Shown: in pieces, positions 26,780 to 35,450 of the stretch
Numbering within the stretch: position 1 is the stretch's first letter
Layout: every line of letters begins with the position of its first letter
Source: Candidatus Rokuibacteriota bacterium
GTDB taxonomy: Bacteria; Methylomirabilota; Methylomirabilia; Rokubacteriales; CSP1-6
Direction: 5' to 3'
Length of the DNA stretch: 49,263 nt
Assembly: GCA_030647435.1 (NCBI GenBank)
Contig: JAUSJX010000078.1
Coordinates: 104,878-154,140, forward strand
The notes under the pieces: generated by a model
Seen by the model: only the letters and a program-made list of their open reading frames with translations
Database searches by the model: none
What the model was told of the DNA's origin: nothing
Made by a program: the position numbers and the translations under genes

Positions 26780-26800
26780 GGCTGAATCCGCCGCTATAGT
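26772..26800 (+). promoter_or_regulatory. Sigma70 promoter for the cofH-ligase unit
   Basis: TTGACC (26772-26777) and TATAGT (26795-26800) are 17 bases apart. Start is predicted near 26807, 46 bases before the cofH ATG. The -35 lies just beside or inside the first codons of the regulator gene, and the -10 is shared with the minus-strand promoter. Confidence 0.55.
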
Positions 26801-26825
26801 AGGTTCCCCTGACGGAACTTGTCAA
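26796..26825 (-). promoter_or_regulatory. Sigma70 promoter for the regulator/catabolic operon
   Basis: On the minus strand TTGACA (26825-26820) and TACTAT (26801-26796) are 18 bases apart. Transcription should start near 26789. That leaves about 10 bases before ATG 26779 or about 79 before ATG 26710. The -10 overlaps the -10 of the opposing promoter. Confidence 0.6.
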
Positions 26826-26852
26826 GGCCTCCGTCGGGGAGGAGGAACGCAC

Positions 26853-28130
26853 ATGAGCACCGGCGCCGCGAATGGCCTCGCTCCCGCGCTCGACGGAGCC
26901 TCGAGGGACACGCGCGCGATCCTCGCCCGAGTCCTGGACGGCGCCGAGCTCCCGCTGCCGGAGGCCCTCGCCCTCGCGGAAGCGCGCGGGCGCGACCTCC
27001 AAGCCCTCGCCGCGGCGGCCGACGAGATGCGGCGCCGCCAGGCCGGCGACCTCGTCACCTTCGTGGTGAACCGCAACATCAACTTCACGAACGTCTGCAT
27101 CAAGCACTGTGGCTTCTGCGCCTTCAGCCGTGACCACCGCGAGGAGGAGGGTTACCTCCTGCCCATCGCGGAGGTGGTCCGGCGCGCGCGCGAGGCGGCG
27201 GATCTCGGCGCCACCGAGGTCTGCATCCAGGCGGGGCTGCCCCCCAGGCTGGACGGGCGCTTCTACATCGATCTCTGCCGCGCGCTGAAGGCCGCGCTGC
27301 CCGATCTCCACCTGCACGCCTTCTCCCCGGAGGAGATCCTCTACGGTTCCGTGCGCTCCGGGTTGCCTATCAAGGACTACCTGAGCGAGCTCAAGGCGGC
27401 CGGCCTCGGCACCCTGCCCGGCACCTCGGCGGAGGTGCTCGACCAGGCCGTGCGCGACTCCATCGCCCGGGGTCGCATCACGGTGGACCAGTGGGTGGAG
27501 GTGATCACCACCGCCCATGCCCTCGGCATCCGCACCACGTCCACCATCATGTACGGCCACGTCGAGACGCCCGCGCACTGGGTGCGGCACATGGCGCTGC
27601 TGCGCGACATCCAGAAGGACACCGGCGGCTTCACGGAGTTCGTGCCGCTCTCCCTCATCCCGTTCGAGGCGCCGATGTACGCGAAGAAGCTCGTGGCCGG
27701 CGTGCGGCCGGGCGCCACCGGCGTGGAGGTGGTTTGCATGCACGCCCTCGCGCGGCTGATGCTGGGCCCCGTGCTCCCCAATATCCAGGCCTCGTGGGTG
27801 AAGGAAGGCCCGAAGCTCGCGCAGATCCTCCTCGATGCCGGCGCCAACGACCTCGGGGGCACCCTCATCAACGAGTGGATCTCGACCTCTGCAGGCACCG
27901 CCTTCGGGCAGCTCGTGCCGCCCGCGGAGCTGCGCCGCCTCATCCGCGACGCCGGCCGGGTGCCCGCGCAGCGCGACACCCTCTACCGCATCCTCCACGT
28001 CTACGGCGAGGATGACGAGACGGAGTCCGCCCTAGATTGTGTCGAGGACGCGGAGGCGCGCTTCGGCTCGTATCGCCGCCTCATCGCGTCGGGCGAGTTC
28101 CGCTTCACGAACCCGGGAGACCGCCGATGA
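26853..28130 (+). CDS. cofH: FO synthase subunit 2 (CofH), radical SAM
   Basis: This 425-residue radical-SAM enzyme joins tyrosine-derived 4-hydroxyphenyl to 5-amino-6-ribitylaminouracil on the way to the F420 chromophore. RNINFTNVCIKHCGFCAFSR holds the cluster cysteines C82, C86 and C89 in the CofH-type spacing. Also typical are CIQAGLPP, HLHAFSPEEI, LPGTSAEVL and SWVKEGPKLAQILLDAGAND. A strong GGAGGAGG precedes ATG 26853. It overlaps the ligase gene as ATGA. No cofG is in the window, so its partner must be elsewhere. A menaquinone-type MqnE/MqnC enzyme is the less likely alternative. Confidence 0.85.
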   Translation: MSTGAANGLAPALDGASRDTRAILARVLDGAELPLPEALALAEARGRDLQALAAAADEMRRRQAGDLVTFVVNRNINFTNVCIKHCGFCAFSRDHREEEGYLLPIAEVVRRAREAADLGATEVCIQAGLPPRLDGRFYIDLCRALKAALPDLHLHAFSPEEILYGSVRSGLPIKDYLSELKAAGLGTLPGTSAEVLDQAVRDSIARGRITVDQWVEVITTAHALGIRTTSTIMYGHVETPAHWVRHMALLRDIQKDTGGFTEFVPLSLIPFEAPMYAKKLVAGVRPGATGVEVVCMHALARLMLGPVLPNIQASWVKEGPKLAQILLDAGANDLGGTLINEWISTSAGTAFGQLVPPAELRRLIRDAGRVPAQRDTLYRILHVYGEDDETESALDCVEDAEARFGSYRRLIASGEFRFTNPGDRR

Positions 28131-29776
28131 CCATGGACCGCTACCTTCCTCCCCGCGCGCTGTGGCCCGAGCGTGTGTACACGCTGGCGGAACACCGGGC
28201 CTATCCAGCCCGCTTCAACTCTACGGAGGTGCTGCTCGACCGCCACGTCGAGGCGGGGCACGGCGACCGGACAGCTGTCCTCTTCGAGGACCGCCGGATC
28301 ACCTACCGGGCGTTGCAGGAGGACGTCAACCGCCTCGGGTCGGCGCTGCGGGGCCTAGGCGTGGAGGAGGACGATCGCGTGCTCCTGCGGGCGCCGTCGA
28401 TCCCGCCGTCGCTAGTGGCGAACTTCGCCATCATCAAGATCGGCGCGGTCAGTGTGCCGATCTCGCCGCTCTTCTCCCGCGTGGAGATCGCCCACGTCGC
28501 GCGCGCGACGGCGGCGAAGGCCATCCTCGTCGCCGCCTCCCTCCTCGAGGAGGTCGAGCGCGCCCGCGAGGATCTGGACGGGGCGATTCCCGTCATCGTT
28601 ATCGGAGGCGACCCGGCCGAGATCCGCGCCAAGGGATTCATCTCCTATGGAGAGCTCCTTGCCCGGGGCGACGCGCGCCTGGCCGCGGTCCCCCGCGATC
28701 GCCTCGCTCCGTCGGTTCTGCTATTCACCTCGGGCACCACCGGAATGCCCAAGGGCACCGTGCATTTGATGGACGAGGCGCTTACCGTCGCCGACGGCTT
28801 CGGCCGCCTGGGCTGGCGCCTCACGCCCGAGGACGTCCTCTGCAGCCCCGCGCCGCTGTCCACGGCCGCCGGATACTCCGCTCAGGCCGTCATCCCGTTC
28901 CGGCTCGGCGCCCCCATCTCCCTGCTCGCGCGCTTCAGCCCCGAGGGTATGCTCCAGCAGATCGAGCGCCACCGGGTGTCGGTGGTCTCCGTGCTCCCCA
29001 CCGGCTACCGAAAAATCCTGGAGCTGCCCGACGCCGCCCGGCGCCACGACCTGGGGTCGGTCCGCCTCTACACGGGCGGGGGCGAATCGCTGACGCCGGC
29101 CACCTACGAACAGTGGCGGCTCGCGTTCGGCCGCGAGATCTACGAGGGTCTGGGCACGACCGAGATGATGTTCGTCTTCGCGTCCTCCGCGGTGACGGGC
29201 CGCGTGAAGGTCGGGGCCATCGGACCCGCCGTCCCCGGGTACGAGCTGCGCGTGGTGGACGAGGACGGCCGCGACTGCAAGCCGGGGGAGGTCGGGTCGC
29301 TCATCGCCCGCGGCCCCACCGGGACCATCTACTGGAACGACCTGGAGCGCCAGCGCGCGGCCGTCGAGGCCGGATGGTCGCGGATCGGCGACCTCGTCAC
29401 GATGGATGAGGACGGCTACATCTCCTTCCTCTCCCGCGAGGATGACATCATCAAGTCCTCGGGCTACCGCATCGGGCCCGACGAGGTCGAGCAGGCCCTG
29501 GCCGGCCACTCCGCCGTCGCCGACGTGGGGGTGATCGGCATTCCCCACGCCGTGCACGGCGAGGACACCTGCGCCTTCATCGTCCTGCAGCCGGGATCCA
29601 CCGACTCCCCCGCCCTCCGTCAGGAGATCATCGACTCGTGCCGGGGAACCATCGCCGTCTACAAGCTCCCCCGAGTGCTGCGGGTGGTCGAGCGCCTCCC
29701 GCGCGCGCCCGGCCCCGCCGGCCCGGGGACGGGGAAGCTCCTCCGCCGGCTGCTCCGCGAGATGACCGCACGATGA
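28127..29776 (+). CDS. AMP-forming aryl-CoA ligase (benzoate/2-aminobenzoate-CoA ligase-like)
   Basis: This 549-residue acyl-adenylate enzyme has the P-loop TSGTTGMPKGT (about 201-211), YEGLGTTEMMFVFAS and the hinge/C-terminal SREDDIIKSSGYRIGPDEVE. The final catalytic Lys is in GTGKLLRRLL. The N-terminal LPPRALWPERVYTLAEH...RFNSTEVLLDRHVE resembles 2-aminobenzoate- and benzoate-CoA ligases, but the exact acid is a guess. It starts inside the cofH stop (ATGA) and ends inside the start of a broken SBP gene (ATGA). Confidence 0.83.
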   Translation: MTMDRYLPPRALWPERVYTLAEHRAYPARFNSTEVLLDRHVEAGHGDRTAVLFEDRRITYRALQEDVNRLGSALRGLGVEEDDRVLLRAPSIPPSLVANFAIIKIGAVSVPISPLFSRVEIAHVARATAAKAILVAASLLEEVERAREDLDGAIPVIVIGGDPAEIRAKGFISYGELLARGDARLAAVPRDRLAPSVLLFTSGTTGMPKGTVHLMDEALTVADGFGRLGWRLTPEDVLCSPAPLSTAAGYSAQAVIPFRLGAPISLLARFSPEGMLQQIERHRVSVVSVLPTGYRKILELPDAARRHDLGSVRLYTGGGESLTPATYEQWRLAFGREIYEGLGTTEMMFVFASSAVTGRVKVGAIGPAVPGYELRVVDEDGRDCKPGEVGSLIARGPTGTIYWNDLERQRAAVEAGWSRIGDLVTMDEDGYISFLSREDDIIKSSGYRIGPDEVEQALAGHSAVADVGVIGIPHAVHGEDTCAFIVLQPGSTDSPALRQEIIDSCRGTIAVYKLPRVLRVVERLPRAPGPAGPGTGKLLRRLLREMTAR

Positions 29777-29975
29777 GCCGGGGTAGGCTCCGTGGCTGGT
29801 CGGCCAGCCTCGCCCTCGCGGTGCTCGCGCTCGCTACCGGCGCGCCGGCTCAGGGGGGGCACCCCTCGTGATCGGCGAAATCAACCCGCGCACGGGGCAG
29901 TTTGGTGTGCAGGGGACCGCAATCCACGAGGGCATCGCACTCGCGGTGGAGGAGGTGACCGCGCAGGGCGGCGAG
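29773..29975 (+). pseudogene. ABC substrate-binding protein, N-terminal remnant with frameshift
   Basis: ATG 29773 overlaps the ligase stop and opens a signal peptide (LRGWSASLALAVLALATGAP). The frame hits a stop after a run of seven G (29853-29859). One base out of phase it continues as TPLVIGEINPRTGQFGVQGT and GIALAVEEVTAQGG, the standard start of a branched-chain-type binding protein. Family sequence ends near 29972, and roughly 300 residues are missing. It is a second case in this window of an SBP start coupled to an acyl-CoA ligase and then lost. Confidence 0.7.
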
Positions 29976-30043
29976 CACGCGCGCGGACGGTGGCGAGGAC
30001 CTGCGCCACGCCCTCGTGGCTCGGTGGGGGTGCGGGGTGAAAG

Positions 30044-30262
30044 GTGAGCGGCCCTGGCCTCGAGGACATGCGCGCCATCGGCAACAATGGGGTCGGGCTC
30101 GGCATCCCGTTCTGGCTGCCGGGAAGCGGAGAGAATCATCCCGACGCCGTCCTCTGCGAGCAGTCCCTCTGGATCGACGGCCGGAAGATCGTGGAGGACG
30201 GGATCCTCGTGGCGCCCCCGGACCTCGCGAGGCTGGCGGAGCGACTCGTCCCCAGGGTCTGA
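30044..30262 (+). pseudogene. Orphan C-terminal fragment, possibly NicX/M29-like
   Basis: A 72-codon frame reads MSGPGLEDMRAIGNNGVGLG, then SGENHPDAVLCEQSLWIDGR and KIVEDGILVAPPDLARLAER. The pattern H-x-D, then S-[hydrophobic], D-G and EG-x-[IL]-V resembles the C-terminal end of the NicX-like protein at 32462 (HFDIPM...SIFLDG...IEGTIV). If so, it is the tail of a second such enzyme whose body has been deleted along with the rest of the preceding SBP gene. The similarity is short, and this assignment is inference. Confidence 0.35.
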
Positions 30263-30303
30263 GCGGCGGCACGAGTGGTCGCGCGAGAGAAAGGAGTGGA
30301 GCG

Positions 30304-31440
30304 GTGAGCACTGCGGAGCACGTCTTCGAGATGGATGGCGGAGACCCGTTCGGGCCCACGCAAGCGGCGCGGGAGCGGGCCCGTCACGCACCGGGCTTCA
30401 TCTACACCTCGCCCGAGATCCTCGCGCGGGAAAAGCAGCGGATCTTCCTCAAGGACTGGCTTTATGCGGGTCGGGCCGAGGAGTACGAGAGGCCGGGTGA
30501 CTTCAAGTCGTTCCGCGTCCTGGGCGAGCCGGTCGCCATCAGCAGGGACAGCGAAGGGCTCAACGCGTTCGCCAACGTCTGCGCGCACCGAGGGGTCGAA
30601 GTGGTGCCCGGAGAGGGCAACACCCAGGTGTTCAGCTGTCCGTACCATGCCTGGTCCTACGACCTGAAGGGCCAGCTTCTCGGCGCGCCGCTGACGGAGG
30701 ACGTCGAGAGCTTCGACTTCAAGAGCTGCCGCATGGCCCCGGTCCGCCTCGCGACCTGGGCCGGGAACGTGTTCGTGTGCCTCGACCCGGACACGCCCCC
30801 CTTCGAGGAGGCGGCCGCCTCGTTCATCGAGCAGTTCGCCTTCCTCCGGATGGAGGACTGCGGGATGTCCGGGAAGATGACCATCGACCTCGACTGCAAC
30901 TGGAAGCTCGTGGTCGAGAACCTGATGGACATGTACCACGTCGGCACGCTCCACGTCCGCAGCTTCGGGCAGTACACGACCGCCGACCCGGCTCGGTTCA
31001 AGCTGCTCCCCGGCGGCGGCATGCGCTTCGACTACTCCTCGGCGCCCGCCACTCCGAGCGGCAAGACGTTCTTCGGGAAGATCCCGTGGCTCGCCGACCA
31101 GCCGGACAGCTTCGCGGTGACGGGGTTCCTCCCCCCGAATATGCAGATCTTCGTGCGCAGTGATCAGATCCGCATCCTGATCACCTGGCCCCTGGCGCCC
31201 GACAGGTCCCGCATCGTCTACCACAGCCTGTTCCCCAAAGAGCACTTCGAGCTTCGGGACTTCAACGTGAAGGTACGCGTGTACCACGACTACATCGCGA
31301 GCGTGCTGGATGAGGACCGGTCGATGGTGCAGTCGCTCCAGAACGCCATGTCGACGCGTGCGTTTCAGCCCGGGCCGATGGCGGGACTGGAGAAGGCCGT
31401 CCACCACGCGCTGACCAACTACCTCGATCGGATTCGGTGA
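30304..31440 (+). CDS. Rieske non-haem iron oxygenase, alpha subunit
   Basis: This 378-residue oxygenase inserts oxygen into an aromatic ring or removes a methyl group. The Rieske 2Fe-2S ligands are C93 and H95 (CAHRG) and C112 and H115 (CPYH). The mononuclear iron site follows in ENLMDMYHVGTLH, with D209, H212 and H217. GTG 30304 is preceded by AAGGAG. No beta subunit, ferredoxin or reductase of the usual type is adjacent. The flavin reductase-like gene at 31637 is the nearest redox partner candidate. Demethylase-type members are also of this form. Confidence 0.88.
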   Translation: MSTAEHVFEMDGGDPFGPTQAARERARHAPGFIYTSPEILAREKQRIFLKDWLYAGRAEEYERPGDFKSFRVLGEPVAISRDSEGLNAFANVCAHRGVEVVPGEGNTQVFSCPYHAWSYDLKGQLLGAPLTEDVESFDFKSCRMAPVRLATWAGNVFVCLDPDTPPFEEAAASFIEQFAFLRMEDCGMSGKMTIDLDCNWKLVVENLMDMYHVGTLHVRSFGQYTTADPARFKLLPGGGMRFDYSSAPATPSGKTFFGKIPWLADQPDSFAVTGFLPPNMQIFVRSDQIRILITWPLAPDRSRIVYHSLFPKEHFELRDFNVKVRVYHDYIASVLDEDRSMVQSLQNAMSTRAFQPGPMAGLEKAVHHALTNYLDRIR

Positions 31441-31518
31441 TGGTGAGGGCTCTTTCCGGACCGGCGGTACCGGCAGGGCGTTGTGTAGAAACGTTCGGGA
31501 AATCGGCCAATTCTACGC

Positions 31519-31548
31519 TTGACAGGCTGCTGACGAAAGTGCTGTATT
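31519..31548 (+). promoter_or_regulatory. Sigma70-like promoter before the module B operon
   Basis: A perfect TTGACA (31519-31524) and TGTATT (31543-31548) are 18 bases apart in the 196-base gap after the Rieske gene. The start codon of the flavin reductase-like gene lies 88 bases downstream. This could drive the whole run of genes to about 42037. Confidence 0.5.
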
Positions 31549-31636
31549 CTATCCCACCCGATTCTCTTGTCCACGCAATTTTCTTGCGGACGCATGATGC
31601 GCGAACGGGACTGCACGGGAAGGCCGGAGGGCGACG

Positions 31637-32314
31637 ATGAGCGGGGGCAACGAGGGGCGTTCCGAGGGGGTTTCGACGCGCACGCCAAAGCTCCGGCTCG
31701 AGCCGCAGGGGATGGAAGACGTCCGGGTCTACAAGCTTCTGACGGGCGTCGTTGTCCCGCGGCCCATCGGCTTCATCTCGACGGTGAGCGTGTTGGGGGT
31801 GCCGAACGCGGCGCCGTTCAGCTTCTTCAACGCCCTCTCACACCGGCCGCCGATCGTCTGCTTTTCGGCGGCGCTCCGGGATGGCTGCGACAAAGACACG
31901 GTCACCAACATCCGGGCGACCGGCGAGTTCGTGGTCAACGTGGTGACGGAGACGATCGCCGGGGCAATGAACCAGTGCGCGGAGAACTACCCGCCGGACG
32001 TCAGCGAGTTCGAGGTGACGGGGTTGACGCCTGTGCCGGCGCAGCTCGTGCGGGCGCCGCTGGTCGCCGAGTCGCCGGTGAACATGGAGTGCCGGCTGAT
32101 CAGCCTGACGCCGCTGCCCGAATCGCCCTACACGCTCGTGCTCGGGCGGGTGGTGCTCTTCCACGTGGCGGCGGAGATCCTGGGCGAGAACGGGCGGGTC
32201 GACTTCACACGGTTGCAGGCGGTGGGACGGATGGCCGGCAACAAGTACACGTCGACGCGCGAGATTTTCACGATGGAGTACGATAGCTTCGTGCAGGTGC
32301 GGCGGGCACGATGA
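31637..32314 (+). CDS. Flavin reductase-like FMN-binding protein
   Basis: This 225-residue protein is of the flavin reductase-like (DIM6/NTAB) fold. YKLLTGVVVPRPIGFISTVS and NAAPFSFFNALSHRPPIVCF are the characteristic FMN-binding stretches, followed by KDTVTNIRATGEFVVNVV. It may supply reduced flavin or electrons to an oxygenase such as the Rieske protein upstream, or act on its own substrate. GGAGGG lies before ATG 31637. The stop overlaps a 54-codon frame as ATGA. Confidence 0.85.
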   Translation: MSGGNEGRSEGVSTRTPKLRLEPQGMEDVRVYKLLTGVVVPRPIGFISTVSVLGVPNAAPFSFFNALSHRPPIVCFSAALRDGCDKDTVTNIRATGEFVVNVVTETIAGAMNQCAENYPPDVSEFEVTGLTPVPAQLVRAPLVAESPVNMECRLISLTPLPESPYTLVLGRVVLFHVAAEILGENGRVDFTRLQAVGRMAGNKYTSTREIFTMEYDSFVQVRRAR

Positions 32315-32475
32315 CGGCGCGCTACGCGACGGTGGCGACGGGCGGGCGCGGGGTGCGGATCCTGGAGGTCCCGGCTGTGCTCCAGCAGGGAAGTGCCGGA
32401 CTCGCATCGTTCGGCGATCAGGTCGACGAGACGTTCTTCGCGAGGGAAGGTGGAGAGTACGATGCTTCAAGCTAA
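32311..32475 (+). CDS. 54-residue hypothetical small protein
   Basis: ATG 32311 overlaps the preceding stop as ATGA, and the frame ends 14 bases inside the next gene. It encodes a 54-residue peptide with TARYATVATGGRGVRILEVP at the start and an acidic end (QVDETFFAREGGEYDASS). I recognise no family. Tight coupling on both sides suggests it is translated, but it might be the shortened start of a lost gene. Confidence 0.4.
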   Translation: MTARYATVATGGRGVRILEVPAVLQQGSAGLASFGDQVDETFFAREGGEYDASS

Positions 32476-33514
32476 CGCGGCCCTCACGGCGCTCTTTCTC
32501 AAGGAGTTCGAGTGGTGCAACGTGCGGGGCGGCGAATCTGCCGCGATCGTGACCGAGCCCGACTCGCAGGAGCACTACCTCGTGGCCAGCATGGCCGCCC
32601 TCAACGCCGTCGGCGCGCGGGCCTTCCAGTTGATGGTGCCCGTGGCGCCCGAGACCAATCTCCCGGTCGTCGCCCGCGGGACGGGAGGCTCGACGGTGCT
32701 CGAGTCCCTCCCCACCGTCGTGGAGCTCCTCAAGAAGACCGACTTCATCGTCGACCTCACCGTGGAGGGGCTGATCCACTCGGCCGAGACCGAAGCGATC
32801 CTCAAGGCGGGCGCCCGGATGCTCTTCATCAAGGAGCCCGCCGACGCCCTGGCCCGGCTGCTGCCGACGGAGGAGCGGATGGGCCGGATCGACCGGTCGG
32901 TCGAGCTACTCCGGAACGCGAGGACGATGACGGTCACCTCGAAAGCGGGGACGAACTTCAAGGTGGAGTTGGCCGGGGCACTGGTCACGGGCTCACGGGG
33001 CTTTTGTAACGAGCGGGGACGGTGGGCCAACTGGGGGCAGGGGCTCGTGGCCGCCTATCCGGTCTCGACCGACGCCGAGGGCGACGTGGTGCTGGCGCCG
33101 GGCGACATCGTCTACCCCTTCAAGAAGTACGTCGACGGGCGCGTGATGTTGCGCTTCCGCCAGGGTTTCGTGGCCTCGGTGGAGGGCGAGGGCATCGACG
33201 CCGACCTGATCCGCGACTACATGGAGCGCTGGCGCGAGCGGAACGCCTACGGGATCTCGCACGTGGGCTGGGGGCTCCACGAGCGCGCCCTGTGGCACGC
33301 GCTGAGTCTCTACGAGAAGCGGGAGATGATCGGCGTCGACGGCCGGGCGTTCGAGGGCAACTTCCTCATCTCCACCGGCCCCAACCACGCCGCCGGTCGG
33401 CACACCCTCTGCCACTTCGACATCCCCATGCGGAACTGCAGCATCTTCTTGGACGGCGCGCCCGTCGTCATCGAGGGGACTATCGTCGAGCCGAGCATCC
33501 GCCGGAGCGCGTGA
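32462..33514 (+). CDS. NicX-like 2,5-dihydroxypyridine 5,6-dioxygenase (M29-related fold)
   Basis: This 350-residue protein belongs to the family shared by M29 aminopeptidases and the extradiol-type dioxygenase NicX, which opens 2,5-dihydroxypyridine to N-formylmaleamate. Candidate iron ligands are H267 (ISHVGWGLHE), H318 and D320 (CHFDIPM). From memory, the ligands reported for Pseudomonas putida NicX are H265, H318 and D320, so the match in position is close. ATG 32462 follows AAGGTGGAG. A peptidase role cannot be excluded, but the oxygenase and molybdenum-hydroxylase neighbours favour ring cleavage. Confidence 0.72.
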   Translation: MLQANAALTALFLKEFEWCNVRGGESAAIVTEPDSQEHYLVASMAALNAVGARAFQLMVPVAPETNLPVVARGTGGSTVLESLPTVVELLKKTDFIVDLTVEGLIHSAETEAILKAGARMLFIKEPADALARLLPTEERMGRIDRSVELLRNARTMTVTSKAGTNFKVELAGALVTGSRGFCNERGRWANWGQGLVAAYPVSTDAEGDVVLAPGDIVYPFKKYVDGRVMLRFRQGFVASVEGEGIDADLIRDYMERWRERNAYGISHVGWGLHERALWHALSLYEKREMIGVDGRAFEGNFLISTGPNHAAGRHTLCHFDIPMRNCSIFLDGAPVVIEGTIVEPSIRRSA

Positions 33515-33532
33515 GCGCGATCAACGGACCGC

Positions 33533-34405
33533 ATGCACGTCGCCCTGCAGATCTTCTTCGACGCCCTGCTCCTGGTCGGGATCTACGCGATCGGAGCGCT
33601 CGGCTTCGCCCTGATCTGGGGCGTGCTGAACCTCCTCAACCTCGCGCACGGTGCCTTCATCATGCTCGGCGCCTACAGCACCTTCCTCCTCTGGCGCGCG
33701 GGCCTCGATCCGCTGCTGGCGCTTCCGGTCACGATGGCCGTGATGTTCGCGTTCGGATGGCTGCTCCAGCGGTATGTCTTCGACTTCATGGTCAACGGGC
33801 CGCCTTCGCAGAGCATTGCGCTGACCTTCGGCGTCAACCTGGTGCTGATGGGTGTCGCGCTCCGGGTCTTCACGGGCGAGTACCGCTCGATCGTCGTCCC
33901 CCCGTACCTCCAGGGATTCGTCGACATCGGCGGCGCCAGGCTGACCTACGCGAGGATCGCGACGATCGTCATCGCGCTCGGGCTGACGGCGGCGCTCTGG
34001 TGGTTCATGGACCACACCGAGAAGGGCCAGGCCATCCGGGCCACGCGCCTCGATCTCGACGCGGCCCGCCTGGTCGGCGTCGACGTCCAGCAGATCTACA
34101 GCCTGACGACCGCGATCTCCGCGGCCATGGCGGGCGCCGCCGGGGGTCTCATCGCGCTCGTCTACAGCGTGAGCCCGCAGATGGCCGACTCCTATCTTAT
34201 GCAGATCTTCATCGTCACCGTGCTCGGCGGCCTCGGCAGCATGGTGGGGCCGCTGCTGGGCGCCGCGGTGGTCGGGGTCACCAACAGCGCGGTGGCGAGC
34301 CTGGTGGGTGCGACCTACAGCAGCCTCGTGGGCGCCGGTATCGTGCTCCTGATCCTGGTCGTGCGTCCCGGCGGGCTTCTCGGCCGGCGGTTCTACGAAG
34401 GATGA
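33533..34405 (+). CDS. livH: Branched-chain-type ABC permease (LivH), module B
   Basis: This 290-residue inner-membrane permease has about eight hydrophobic segments. WGVLNLLNLAHGAFIMLGAY and GGLGSMVGPLLGAAVVGVTN are the family motifs. ATG 33533 lies 18 bases after the NicX-like gene. Unlike module A, LivM and LivG are separate genes downstream. Confidence 0.9.
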   Translation: MHVALQIFFDALLLVGIYAIGALGFALIWGVLNLLNLAHGAFIMLGAYSTFLLWRAGLDPLLALPVTMAVMFAFGWLLQRYVFDFMVNGPPSQSIALTFGVNLVLMGVALRVFTGEYRSIVVPPYLQGFVDIGGARLTYARIATIVIALGLTAALWWFMDHTEKGQAIRATRLDLDAARLVGVDVQQIYSLTTAISAAMAGAAGGLIALVYSVSPQMADSYLMQIFIVTVLGGLGSMVGPLLGAAVVGVTNSAVASLVGATYSSLVGAGIVLLILVVRPGGLLGRRFYEG

Positions 34406-34412
34406 GGCGGCG

Positions 34413-35450
34413 ATGAGCGCCGAGGCGCAGGCGACGACGCGGGACGTGCCGGCCCCCCTGGCGGACGCGTCGACCGATCGGCGCGACCTGATCGGGCTGG
34501 CCCTCCTCGCGCTGGCGGCCGTGGCCCTGCCCTTGGCCGTCGGACAGTACGGCGTGCGGCTCGCGACGACGGTCCTCATGTACGTCGCGCTGGCCCAGGC
34601 CTGGAATCTCGTCGGCGGCTACGCGGGCCTCCTCTCCATTGCGCACCCGGCCTTCTTCGGCACCGGGGCGGTGGCCGCCGCGATCGTCCTGATCAACGGC
34701 TTGCCGCTAATACTCGCCGTGGTCGTTGCCGCCGCTGTGGCCGTGGGGATCGCGGGCCTCACCGGGGTGCCCACGCTCCGTCTTCGGGGTCACTACTTCG
34801 TGATCGCCAGCCTCCTCATCTCCGAGGTGACCCGCAACGCCGTCCTCAACATCGACGCGTTCGGGTACAACGGCGGCGTCGCGGCCAACATCTTCCGATT
34901 CGTGCCGATGATTCCCGGCGTCGGGCACGGGCACCTCCTGTACTTCGTGATGCTCGCGCTCGCGCTGTCCTGCATGGGGCTGGTGATCGCCGTGGACCGG
35001 TCGCGCTGGGGCTACGCGCTCCGTGCGATCCGCGACAACGAGTCGGCCGCACGGGCGCTCGGGATCCACGCCCCGCGCGTGCGTCTCCTGACCTTCCTCC
35101 TCAGTGCGTTGCTGACGGCGTTCATCGGGACCGCGTGGGCGCTCTGGCTCGGCGTCGTCGACACCAACGAAGCGTACAACCCGGCCATCACGTTCGAGGT
35201 GATCGTGATGGTCTTCCTCGGCGGCATGGGCACGGTGTGGGGGCCGCCCCTCGGCGTCCTCCTCATCCTGCTCCTGGGCGAATACTTCGGGATCAAGTTC
35301 GCCGAGCTCACGCTGGTGACGTCCGGACTCATCGTGGTCCTCGTCGTGCTGTTCCTACCCGAGGGGCTGGTGCGCGTCTTCACCGAAGGACCGCGCAGCC
35401 TGCACCCCGCACGGCTCGCCCAGAACCTCCGGCGCTTCAAGGTGCGGTAG
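34413..35450 (+). CDS. livM: Branched-chain-type ABC permease (LivM), module B
   Basis: This 345-residue permease has a hydrophilic N-terminus of about 28 residues before the membrane helices. Motifs: NLVGGYAGLLSIAHPAFFGT, GVPTLRLRGHYFVIASLLIS and VFLGGMGTVWGPPLGV. Seven bases follow livH, and the stop overlaps livG's GTG by one base. Confidence 0.9.
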   Translation: MSAEAQATTRDVPAPLADASTDRRDLIGLALLALAAVALPLAVGQYGVRLATTVLMYVALAQAWNLVGGYAGLLSIAHPAFFGTGAVAAAIVLINGLPLILAVVVAAAVAVGIAGLTGVPTLRLRGHYFVIASLLISEVTRNAVLNIDAFGYNGGVAANIFRFVPMIPGVGHGHLLYFVMLALALSCMGLVIAVDRSRWGYALRAIRDNESAARALGIHAPRVRLLTFLLSALLTAFIGTAWALWLGVVDTNEAYNPAITFEVIVMVFLGGMGTVWGPPLGVLLILLLGEYFGIKFAELTLVTSGLIVVLVVLFLPEGLVRVFTEGPRSLHPARLAQNLRRFKVR

